Assembly (NCBI GenBank): GCA_009774235.1
Contig: VSNJ01000139.1
Coordinates: 1-10,876, forward strand
Origin: Lachnospiraceae bacterium
GTDB lineage: Bacteria; Bacillota; Clostridia; Lachnospirales; Lachnospiraceae
Reading direction: 5' to 3'
DNA: 10,876 nucleotides
Below, piece after piece: positions 1 through 5,703 of the stretch; position 1 is the first letter of the stretch, and each line of letters starts with the position of its first letter. Below the pieces are notes generated by a model. The model ran no database searches. It was not told the DNA's origin and was given only the letters and a program-made list of their open reading frames with translations. Position numbers and translations under genes: made by a program.

Positions 1-91
1 GTAAATATTAAGATAAAAAATTAATTTAAAAATGCCATAACAGCTACTGCTTATTTATAATAACTATCTATGATGTTTTTTATAGAATTAT

Positions 92-120
92 AAAATAAAC
101 TAATTAAATCAGTTTATTTT
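92..120 (-). terminator. AT-rich hairpin at the end of the gene cluster
   Basis: A perfect 10-base inverted repeat (arms 92-101 and 111-120) flanks a 9-base loop. It overlaps the TGA stop of the HAD-YhcH fusion gene (109-111). In the minus-strand transcript the second arm ends in UUUU. The stem is almost all A-U, so it would be weak alone. Its place at the last stop codon suggests a transcription end, possibly working in both directions. Bases 1-91 contain no gene that I can support. Confidence 0.4.
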
Positions 121-1008
121 AACTTTGCCAACTATTTTTAAGACTCTTTCACTTTCTTTAATACAGACCCCTCCCCTATGTGCATTTTCTGGATATAATA
201 TAATATGTCCACCTGCCCCCATAGTTATATGCGCCATTCTTTGTGGAATATTCCAAAAGATTACATCATTTTCTATATTGTATTCTTCTTTAACAGACAA
301 CCGTGATATATCAGCCAAATCTATAATTTCATTTCCACTAACTACCACCTGTATATCTGCATATATCCTATGTGATTCCAGTTTACATCCTGTATCTGGT
401 TTTGTCATATATGACTGTACAAAATAAAAGAAGTTTTCATCAACAATATTTCTTTTGCCCACATCCTTTTCTGTAACTTCCAGATTTAGTAAATATTCCA
501 CGGCAGCTTCAACACGTTTTTTAACCTTATATTCATCAATCTTTGGTATAATAAGCCATTCCGCAAACTCACGGAGTGCACCGTCCCCAGCCTTATTTAC
601 ACATACATACCCAGCTGCCGCCTTTACTTCTTTAATTGCATCAGCTGGACAGCCAGCTATGCCTCCAGCTTCATTTATTGGATACATACATTCCAAATCC
701 AGTATATCATCTCCAAAATAAGCACACTGTCCTAGATTTTCTTCACCAACTATTTCTTTTAACATAGTAATTTTATCTAATTTTCCCTGGTAAACTTCTT
801 TAATTCCAAGCTCATCGCATCTGTTCTGCACTATCTGGCTTTTTCTTGCTGTAATTACTATTGGGACAATACCAGCAGGTTTAAGAATAAAGTTGATAAC
901 ATAACCATCCTTAACAGAAAATGCTTTCATTGCCTCCCCACCAGGACCCATATATATTTTCCCATCAGTTAATGTCCCATCAATATCCATTATTAAATAC
1001 TTTACCAT
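109..1008 (-). CDS. KdsC-like HAD phosphatase fused to a YhcH/NanQ-like sugar anomerase domain
   Basis: This 299-residue protein appears to join two enzymes. Residues 1 to about 150 match the KdsC branch of HAD phosphatases: DIDGTLTDG with the nucleophile D8 and acid D10, motif II threonine in VITAR (T53), QGKLDK with K79, and GDD at 99-101. KdsC-type enzymes dephosphorylate 8-phosphates of 2-keto sugar acids. Residues about 185-299 match the YhcH/YjgK/YiaL (DUF386) family: a Y-x-TK stretch near 200, ESHRIYADIQ with E211, H213 and D218, H277, and a C-terminal KIVGKVKI strand. Known members include the sialic acid anomerase NanQ (YhcH). Both proteins are normally separate, so the fusion suggests that phosphate removal is followed by anomer interconversion of one sugar. 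The start has AGAGG six bases upstream. It is last in the cluster, 69 bases after the thiamine diphosphate gene. The domain assignments are strong; the substrate is unknown. Confidence 0.88.
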   Translation of the reverse strand: MVKYLIMDIDGTLTDGKIYMGPGGEAMKAFSVKDGYVINFILKPAGIVPIVITARKSQIVQNRCDELGIKEVYQGKLDKITMLKEIVGEENLGQCAYFGDDILDLECMYPINEAGGIAGCPADAIKEVKAAAGYVCVNKAGDGALREFAEWLIIPKIDEYKVKKRVEAAVEYLLNLEVTEKDVGKRNIVDENFFYFVQSYMTKPDTGCKLESHRIYADIQVVVSGNEIIDLADISRLSVKEEYNIENDVIFWNIPQRMAHITMGAGGHIILYPENAHRGGVCIKESERVLKIVGKVKIN

Positions 1009-1061
1009 ATAAAACCTCTGTTCTTTCTCTGCCCATAATTAATATAAATCCCTTTCCATAT

Positions 1062-1081
1062 ATAAAAAATATATTTTTTAT
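1062..1081. repeat. 20-base perfect AT palindrome at a stop codon
   Basis: Bases 1062-1081 form a loopless perfect palindrome made only of A and T. It overlaps the TAA stop (1078-1080) of the C-terminal thiamine diphosphate ORF. It lacks a G-C stem, so it is not a convincing terminator. It may be chance in AT-rich DNA or a weak attenuating structure before the HAD-YhcH gene. Confidence 0.35.
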
Positions 1082-2187
1082 GCCAATATGGATAAAACTT
1101 TACTAACCACTTCATTATCCAATGCAGGAAACATATCCTTCTGGTTCCAGTTCATTTTAGGAAGTAGTAAAGTATCTTCTGGAAGTATAATATTAAGCAG
1201 GCAAGGTTCATTATCATAAAGCCATTCTTTACATCCAGAAATACCACTAAAACCAGTTAATGTTTTAGCTTTAATTCCATATGCTTTAGCTACCTTTTCA
1301 AAATCTGGTACTGTATATCCACTATCTGGAGTTGTAATACAAAATCTTCCATCATAATAACCAGCCTGGATTTCAGAAATTTTTCCAAGAACCTTGTTAT
1401 TTATAACTATAATCTTAATTGGCAGCCTTTCACTTGCTACAGTCTGTAGTTCCTGGATATTCATCTGCAGGCCTCCATCACCTGTGATACAATACACGGT
1501 TTCCCTGTTTTTGGCAAAAGATGCACCTATAGCATAAGGAAGGCCACATCCCATCGAACCATAACTTCCTCCAATAAGAATCCTGCCTTCTGTGCCTTTA
1601 AGTACCAGTGACTGTGCAGACCAGCACTGGTGCTGGCCGACATCAACCGCAACTATTGGATTTTCTGGAAGCTGTTCTGAAATTGCTTCAATACAGTAAT
1701 TACCAAGTTCTTTATCAAATGGTTCAAGTATTTTCTTAGCCTCAAAACATTTGTCATGCCACTCAGCATAACAAGGTATATCCTCATCCAGCAAATTTTT
1801 TAAAAATTCTTTTGCATCTATAAGATGTTTCTCTTCATCTTCTTTTATATTCCGGCTAAGTTCATACTGGTCTACATCTGCCCTTACCAGAAAAGCCTTT
1901 GGTGCAAAATACTCTGGTCTATTACCTATCTGCCTTATACCAAGACGTGCCCCGGCAGAAATAACCAGGTCTGCCTCTGCAACCACCATATTTGCTATAC
2001 GGTTGCCATAAACACCAATAAATCCAAGTTTTTCCTTATCCTGTATCAGGTCAGCAGCATTCATTGTAGCCAGCACTGGAATTCTGGTTTTATCCATAAA
2101 TTCATGGAGCAATCCAGCTGCCCCAGCCGCCCTTATACCATTACCTGCAATCAATACTGGCTTTCTGGACGTCAAATGGAAAATCAA
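1078..2187 (-). CDS. Central and cofactor-binding domains of a thiamine diphosphate enzyme (C-terminal part of the split gene)
   Basis: About 369 residues from the TTG at 2187. The central domain starts almost at once with RKPVLIAGNGIR. The diphosphate-binding domain follows, with the thiamine motif GDGG at about residues 236-239 ending in the NN pair at about 263-264, preceded by a glycine-rich SYGSMGCGLPYAIGA stretch. These features fit acetolactate synthase-like enzymes, which act on pyruvate or other 2-oxo acids by decarboxylation or carboligation. I chose TTG 2187 because AGGAGG (2196-2201) lies eight bases upstream. The first few residues are only the alternative frame of the preceding ORF. 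The frame can be extended to a TTG at 2220, but that has no better site. No acetolactate synthase small subunit or ilvC lies nearby, so a housekeeping valine/isoleucine role is unlikely. It could act with the N-terminal ORF as a two-part enzyme, or be a dead remnant. Confidence 0.7.
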   Translation of the reverse strand: MIFHLTSRKPVLIAGNGIRAAGAAGLLHEFMDKTRIPVLATMNAADLIQDKEKLGFIGVYGNRIANMVVAEADLVISAGARLGIRQIGNRPEYFAPKAFLVRADVDQYELSRNIKEDEEKHLIDAKEFLKNLLDEDIPCYAEWHDKCFEAKKILEPFDKELGNYCIEAISEQLPENPIVAVDVGQHQCWSAQSLVLKGTEGRILIGGSYGSMGCGLPYAIGASFAKNRETVYCITGDGGLQMNIQELQTVASERLPIKIIVINNKVLGKISEIQAGYYDGRFCITTPDSGYTVPDFEKVAKAYGIKAKTLTGFSGISGCKEWLYDNEPCLLNIILPEDTLLLPKMNWNQKDMFPALDNEVVSKVLSILA

Positions 2188-2671
2188 TAACAACACCTCC
2201 TTTTCTGCCAAGCATAGCAAGATTATAAGCCCTGTTAATAATTTCAGGGAACTTTTCAGGAATAGACGGTGTCACACTGTATTTTGTAATACTTCTTACC
2301 ATAGAAACTATATCCATTTCCTGGAACCCATTCTGTCTTATTCCTGAATAACCTTTCTGTTCTGTTGTAGGAACATTCCCGCATATTCCCATAACAGGAA
2401 TACTGTCAAACCAGGCATCTGCAAGACCTCCAAGCGCATTAACAGCACCAGGTCCGGAAGTTGTAAAATATACTCCAAGCTTACCACTTGTCCTTGCGTA
2501 ACCACAAGCTGCAAATGCACAACCTTGCTCGTTATAACATACATGTACATTTATTTCTTTCCGCTTAGACAAGGCATCAATAAATGGTACAATATAACCT
2601 CCAGAGAAGCCAAAAACATCTGTTACTCCTTTCTTTATTAAGAAATCTGCCAGATAACCAGCACAATTCAT
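2141..2671 (-). CDS. Pyrimidine-binding domain of a thiamine diphosphate enzyme (N-terminal part of the split gene)
   Basis: This 176-residue ORF is the N-terminal third of an acetolactate synthase-like enzyme. The family's catalytic glutamate is E48 in CYNEQG, followed by AACGYAR, then TSGPGAVNALGGLADAW, a PVMGICG strand, GFQEMD and the closing IDFPFDVQ. The last residues (KASIDCR) are out-of-frame translation past the break, ending in TAA. The start is well supported, with a GGAGGGGG site about eight bases upstream. It lies 92 bases after the aldolase gene. Without the rest of the enzyme it has no cofactor diphosphate site, so it cannot work alone. It would need the downstream ORF as a partner, as in naturally two-subunit thiamine enzymes such as sulfopyruvate decarboxylase. 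Confidence 0.75.
   Translation of the reverse strand: MNCAGYLADFLIKKGVTDVFGFSGGYIVPFIDALSKRKEINVHVCYNEQGCAFAACGYARTSGKLGVYFTTSGPGAVNALGGLADAWFDSIPVMGICGNVPTTEQKGYSGIRQNGFQEMDIVSMVRSITKYSVTPSIPEKFPEIINRAYNLAMLGRKGGVVIDFPFDVQKASIDCR
2196..2201 (-). promoter_or_regulatory. AGGAGG ribosome binding site inside the split gene
   Basis: A perfect AGGAGG lies within the codons for the conserved KGG of the N-terminal ORF. Eight bases downstream is a TTG (2185-2187) in the frame of the C-terminal ORF. The spacing is ideal for initiation, and the position upstream of the first ORF's TAA (2141-2143) would allow coupled translation. It may be fortuitous, because Lys-Gly-Gly codons readily create this sequence. 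Confidence 0.4.
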
Positions 2672-2763
2672 TTACTTGTCCCCCTCCAGATAGATAATTA
2701 TAGCAGCAGCCAGGCATGTATATACCAATACTGCTATTCCACTTTATCTATTTTAAATTGATT

Positions 2764-3789
2764 TTAATTTTTGTAATTCTTATATAAATTATCAAGTACA
2801 GAAAAATCTGTTTTAGAATATCCAGCACCATATCTGGTTCTCTGTGCAGGAGTTAATCTTTCTACTACATCAAATATTTCATTAGCTGTACATCCATATT
2901 TGTCTTTTAAATGGTACACATTATCTACATGGGAATGTTTTGTGCCACAAACATACATCGGCAGGTCATATCCCCAATTTATATTATTTAAAACTGGTGT
3001 AATATATTTATCAATGGTTTCAAGCAATAATGGAATATTATAATTACATCCATATTTTTTATTTAAAAAATCTGCCAGAAGCTCAGTTTTTGCATTTCCT
3101 GCACCACGTCCCATTCCAAACAAAGAACCATCTATAATTACATCCCTTCCTGACTTACCAGCCATGTTAACCATAGCTTCTGCCAGTGCACAAGAAAGTC
3201 CAAGATTGTCATGGGAATGAAGCCCTATTTTTATGTTTTTATCCAGCAGGCTGTCCACCTGCTTAAAAATATGTTCTAAGTCATCAAGGTACATTGCACC
3301 AAATGTATCTACAATAGAAAAAGATGCTGGCATAGCTATATTAACCTTTTCTATTAATGCAGCTCTTTCTTCATCTGAGTAGCTAATTGAATCCATAGGG
3401 TTAAACTGTACCAGATAACCTTTCTTCTTTGCCCCTGTACAAAACTTTAATGACTCCTCTGTTTCATGTTTTGCAAAAGAAATCCTAAGCCACTTAAAAG
3501 ACTGGCCATCAAAATTATTAAGGTTTTCTAATGAATACCTGCTATTATCGCAAAATCCTAAAAACTGTGTCTGCCCCTTGTCTTCTGGAAGATATTTTCT
3601 TGCATCATTTGAATTCTTGTACACCAGGTTCTCTCCTGATACATTATCCTGGAGAAATCCAGTTTCTACAAAATCAATACCTGCTAAAGCAAGCCCTTTC
3701 ATAATCCCTTTTACAAACTCTTTATCTGGATTTTTATTAAAAAGATATCCTCCATCCCTTATAGTACAGTCTGTTATTTGAACACTCAT
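2764..3789 (-). CDS. DRE-TIM aldolase of the HMG-CoA lyase / 4-hydroxy-2-oxovalerate aldolase type
   Basis: A 341-residue TIM-barrel metalloenzyme. The family signature DCTIRDGG is at residues 7-14 (metal ligand D7, catalytic R11). VETGF at 41-45, DTFG at 161-164, the metal-binding HSHDN at 191-195, and GMGRGAGNAKTE at 225-236 (asparagine ligand N232) follow. The C-terminal part (about 240-341) is the extension seen in polysaccharide-cluster members rather than leuA-type regulatory sequence. The family makes or breaks carbon-carbon bonds next to a 2-oxo acid, usually pyruvate. In this cluster it could condense pyruvate with an aldehyde sugar to make a 2-keto sugar acid, which is inference. 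Its ATG overlaps the TGA of the cytidylyltransferase by four bases (ATGA), and AAGGAG lies about ten bases upstream. The two genes are therefore probably translationally coupled. The family is clear; the substrate is not. Confidence 0.85.
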   Translation of the reverse strand: MSVQITDCTIRDGGYLFNKNPDKEFVKGIMKGLALAGIDFVETGFLQDNVSGENLVYKNSNDARKYLPEDKGQTQFLGFCDNSRYSLENLNNFDGQSFKWLRISFAKHETEESLKFCTGAKKKGYLVQFNPMDSISYSDEERAALIEKVNIAMPASFSIVDTFGAMYLDDLEHIFKQVDSLLDKNIKIGLHSHDNLGLSCALAEAMVNMAGKSGRDVIIDGSLFGMGRGAGNAKTELLADFLNKKYGCNYNIPLLLETIDKYITPVLNNINWGYDLPMYVCGTKHSHVDNVYHLKDKYGCTANEIFDVVERLTPAQRTRYGAGYSKTDFSVLDNLYKNYKN

Positions 3790-4439
3790 TTTTTAATTAT
3801 CTCCTTATAAATTGCATTACATATATCAAAATCTTCAATGTAATCAATATCCATTGCTTCAATTTTACCTACTTCTTTAATATAAGGATTTGAACCTAAC
3901 CGCCTGTTATGTTTAATAAAAGATTCTTTTGTAAACACATAAGCAATAGATGTTTCACCATAAATAAGAGGAAGGTCTTGTGTTCTTGGAAAATGGTCTG
4001 GGTCAAAATTAACTGGTTTCCCATCTTCCCACAGAAATGTCCTGACTGCCTCAGCACAAAATGCGCTGTCATATTTGCCGCTTGCTACATGCTTTACACA
4101 GTCATCAATCGTTTCTGGCTTTGCAAATGGAGAAGTTGTATGTGCATTAACATAAATACCCGCATCAACCGTTTTTATAAATTCCCTGATAAAATCATTA
4201 GCATTAATATTGTCACCATTAAGATATTCTGGTCTTTTTAAAAACTGGACTCCTGGGATAATATATTTTTTAACCTCTTCATCTGAACAATAAATGTATA
4301 CTTCATCTATTGTCTTTGCATCAAGACATGCTTTCTGGATAAAATGCATAAGCGGTGTGCCATCAAAAAATGGCTTAATATTTTTTCCAGGTACTCTTTT
4401 ACTGTCTAATTTTATAGGGATTAATGCTACTGTTTTCAT
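3786..4439 (-). CDS. CMP-sugar cytidylyltransferase (NeuA/KdsB-like)
   Basis: A 217-residue nucleotidyltransferase of the acylneuraminate/Kdo cytidylyltransferase family, which activates 2-keto sugar acids with CTP. Residues 7-21 (IPIKLDSKRVPGKNI) are the nucleotide-binding loop, a variant of the usual PARxGSKR..KN. HTTSPF at 100-105 corresponds to the usual QxTSPL. MDIDYIEDF at 196-204 supplies the metal-binding aspartates D197 and D199. The length is slightly short for the family but the ends look complete. GGAGG (4447-4451) lies seven bases before the ATG, a strong start. It opens the sugar-activation module after a 178-base gap and overlaps the aldolase by four bases. The loop and HTTSPF changes suggest a substrate other than ordinary sialic acid or Kdo. 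Non-sugar CMP acceptors of this fold also exist (for example phosphonate or choline cytidylyltransferases), so sugar specificity is inferred from the neighbours. Confidence 0.85.
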   Translation of the reverse strand: MKTVALIPIKLDSKRVPGKNIKPFFDGTPLMHFIQKACLDAKTIDEVYIYCSDEEVKKYIIPGVQFLKRPEYLNGDNINANDFIREFIKTVDAGIYVNAHTTSPFAKPETIDDCVKHVASGKYDSAFCAEAVRTFLWEDGKPVNFDPDHFPRTQDLPLIYGETSIAYVFTKESFIKHNRRLGSNPYIKEVGKIEAMDIDYIEDFDICNAIYKEIIKK

Positions 4440-4446
4440 GTGGTTT

Positions 4447-4451
4447 CCTCC
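4447..4451 (-). promoter_or_regulatory. Strong ribosome binding site of the cytidylyltransferase
   Basis: GGAGG seven bases before the ATG fixes the start of the first gene of the sugar-activation module. Confidence 0.7.
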
Positions 4452-4550
4452 ATATTACTCTTTCTGTATTTTTTATTTAATAAAAACTGCTTTAATCCTA
4501 AAGTTATACTAAATTAAATTTACTGTAATACGCTTTTTTCTATATACAAA

Positions 4551-4578
4551 TTTATAACATGTCCAGTCATAAGACTAA
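4551..4578 (-). promoter_or_regulatory. Possible promoter of the sugar-activation module
   Basis: The 178-base gap between the methyltransferase stop and the cytidylyltransferase start (4440-4617) is the longest non-coding stretch between genes. On the minus strand it contains an extended -10 element, TG-T-TATAAA (4551-4559). A poor -35 candidate TTAGTC (4573-4578) lies 16 bases upstream. The extended -10 could compensate for the weak -35. No operator or riboswitch is recognisable. The rest of the gap is featureless AT-rich sequence with a short palindrome, ACATATATGT, at 4602-4611. Confidence 0.28.
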
Positions 4579-4617
4579 TGTGTAAGCAGGTAAACAGTAA
4601 CACATATATGTCTTTTT

Positions 4618-5532
4618 CTAAATTTCTGCCTCAATAATAAGCGAATAACCTTTCCCCATATCTCCAACAGCCTTTTTATATTCTTCATTAATAAATTCAA
4701 TTCTACTGTCTGGCAAATACATCTGGTTATACTTTGTAAAAGGTTTTCCTTCTCTGAGCCATCTTATATGGTTTTCTATAGAATAAATCTCCTTTGTATA
4801 CACATTCTTAACATTGTATCCTGCCATTTCAAATACCATTTTTAAAGTATCTTTGTGATAATAAGAAACATGCTCATATAAATATATAAAATCACTATAT
4901 TCTGGTGATAATCCAGCAAGAAAACAATATGTATTTGGTACTTCAAACAATACTTCCCCACCTTCTGCAAGAAGTGGCTTTATTTTCTGCAGATAACTGA
5001 CAGGCTCTGTCAAATGTTCAAGGAGATGCATACATATAATAAAATCGTATTTTCCTTTCATATCATCTGGCACATCTTCTTTTAAAAAGTTAATATTGTG
5101 CACGCCCCCCCCCACGTAATTTTTAAGCCTGAAATCCCCAATTTCTACTCCTTCAATTTCAAACTTTTTATCTTTTCTTTTATTTAATTCCTCTGCAAAA
5201 AATCCATACCCACTTGCAAGTTCAAGGACATGTTTATGCTTCTGGAGCTTTTCCCAGTATAAATCCACATGCTGTTTTGTCCATTCAGAAAACTTAACTC
5301 TCATTTTATCAAAATCTGTACCTTGTGTTTCATCTCCAACAACAGCACGCACAGTCTTATCTGTAGCATACTCCTCTTCAAATTCTTCTTCACTAAGTAA
5401 AGGAAACATCTGTATATGCCCACACTTTTTGCATATAACTATATCAGAACCAATTCTGTCCCTTGGATGTTTTCCTGTTTTTTCATAATTTCCATTCCTA
5501 CAGACAATACAGCAAAAAATATTATTAACCAT
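4618..5532 (-). CDS. Zinc-ribbon class I SAM-dependent methyltransferase with an internal poly-G tract
   Basis: A 304-residue protein. The N-terminal zinc ribbon has cysteine pairs at about C8/C11 and C34/C37. The Rossmann-like methyltransferase fold has motif I LELASGYG at 103-110, the acidic residue E130 after strand 2, and HLLEHL (169-174) after strand 4, then FEVPN at 196-200. This layout (Methyltransf_13 plus Methyltransf_23/11) is shared with sugar C-methyltransferases such as TylC3-type enzymes and with methyltransferases of polysaccharide clusters, so a surface-sugar methylation is likely. Codons 140-143 contain nine consecutive G bases, and loss or gain of one G would stop translation within a few codons, removing the second half of the fold. 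As read, the gene is intact. The start has AAGGA about eleven bases upstream. It follows the small ORF by 27 bases. The methylated sugar is unknown. Confidence 0.85.
   Translation of the reverse strand: MVNNIFCCIVCRNGNYEKTGKHPRDRIGSDIVICKKCGHIQMFPLLSEEEFEEEYATDKTVRAVVGDETQGTDFDKMRVKFSEWTKQHVDLYWEKLQKHKHVLELASGYGFFAEELNKRKDKKFEIEGVEIGDFRLKNYVGGGVHNINFLKEDVPDDMKGKYDFIICMHLLEHLTEPVSYLQKIKPLLAEGGEVLFEVPNTYCFLAGLSPEYSDFIYLYEHVSYYHKDTLKMVFEMAGYNVKNVYTKEIYSIENHIRWLREGKPFTKYNQMYLPDSRIEFINEEYKKAVGDMGKGYSLIIEAEI
5105..5113 (-). repeat. Nine-base poly-G tract (poly-C on the plus strand) inside the methyltransferase gene
   Basis: Nine C bases on the plus strand read as GTG GGG GGG GGC on the coding strand. 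With nine G the frame is open. With ten, the reading becomes CGT GCA CAA TAT TAA after the tract. With eight it becomes GCG TGC ACA ATA TTA ACT TTT TAA. Both shifts stop almost at once. Long G runs are rare in DNA this AT-rich, and this layout is that of slipped-strand phase variation. Confidence 0.85.
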
Positions 5533-5559
5533 TTTAAATATATTCCTTTCAATTTGTAT

Positions 5560-5703
5560 TTAAAAAATATTATCCCATCCATTAATCATTTCTAATATTT
5601 TATAATCCTTTGTATTTCCGTGCTGCTTCCAGCGCATAATATAATATTTTACAGGCAATCCACAGTCACAAACTTGCTTTATAAGATTTCTATTTAATTC
5701 CAT
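5560..5703 (-). CDS. Unrecognised 47-residue ORF between flippase and methyltransferase
   Basis: An ATG at 5701-5703 opens a 47-codon ORF ending in TAA at 5560-5562. It overlaps the end of the flippase gene by 14 bases. The peptide begins MELNRNLIKQVCDCGLPVKY and ends in NGWDNIF. It has two cysteines spaced CDC, two tryptophans and no membrane segment or signal peptide. Its balanced, non-low-complexity composition is more gene-like than most random AT-rich reading frames. There is no clear Shine-Dalgarno sequence, so translation would depend on coupling to the flippase. It may be a real small protein, the remaining N-terminus of a deleted gene, or chance. I do not recognise it. Confidence 0.35.
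   Translation of the reverse strand: MELNRNLIKQVCDCGLPVKYYIMRWKQHGNTKDYKILEMINGWDNIF

Larger units (their letters stand above)
1078..2671 (-). pseudogene. Interrupted acetolactate-synthase-like thiamine diphosphate enzyme gene (whole span)
   Basis: Two overlapping ORFs in different frames together make about 525 residues of one enzyme, against roughly 550-590 for a normal acetolactate synthase-like protein. The first ends a few residues after the IDFPFDVQ strand that closes the pyrimidine domain. The second picks up at KPVLIAGNG, which opens the central domain. The linker of roughly 35-40 residues usual between them is absent, and the frame differs. An internal deletion of length 3n+2 explains this better than a one-base error. 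Both halves are otherwise free of stops and keep catalytic motifs, so the lesion is either recent or tolerated. The halves are described separately. Confidence 0.6.

Noticed and set aside
109..1008. Sialic acid catabolism because of the YhcH domain
   Set aside because: No NanA, NanE, NanK or transporter. The fused KdsC-like domain and the cytidylyltransferase point to biosynthesis.
125..1106. Several open frames on the plus strand (for example 125-427, 455-721, 921-1106)
   Set aside because: They lie opposite the HAD-YhcH gene, whose motifs are clear, and the peptides lack recognisable domains.
1078..2671. Housekeeping acetolactate synthase (ilvB) for branched-chain amino acids
   Set aside because: No small subunit, ilvC or leucine genes are nearby. 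The neighbours are sugar-activation genes.
2764..3789. Isopropylmalate or citramalate synthase
   Set aside because: Too short, with no leuA regulatory domain, and the HSHDN and GMGRGAGNA stretches fit the aldolase branch in polysaccharide loci better.
4571..4606. Twelve-codon leader peptide (starting MCYCLPAY) in the 178-base gap
   Set aside because: No ribosome binding site, no codon run typical of attenuation, and no paired hairpins downstream.
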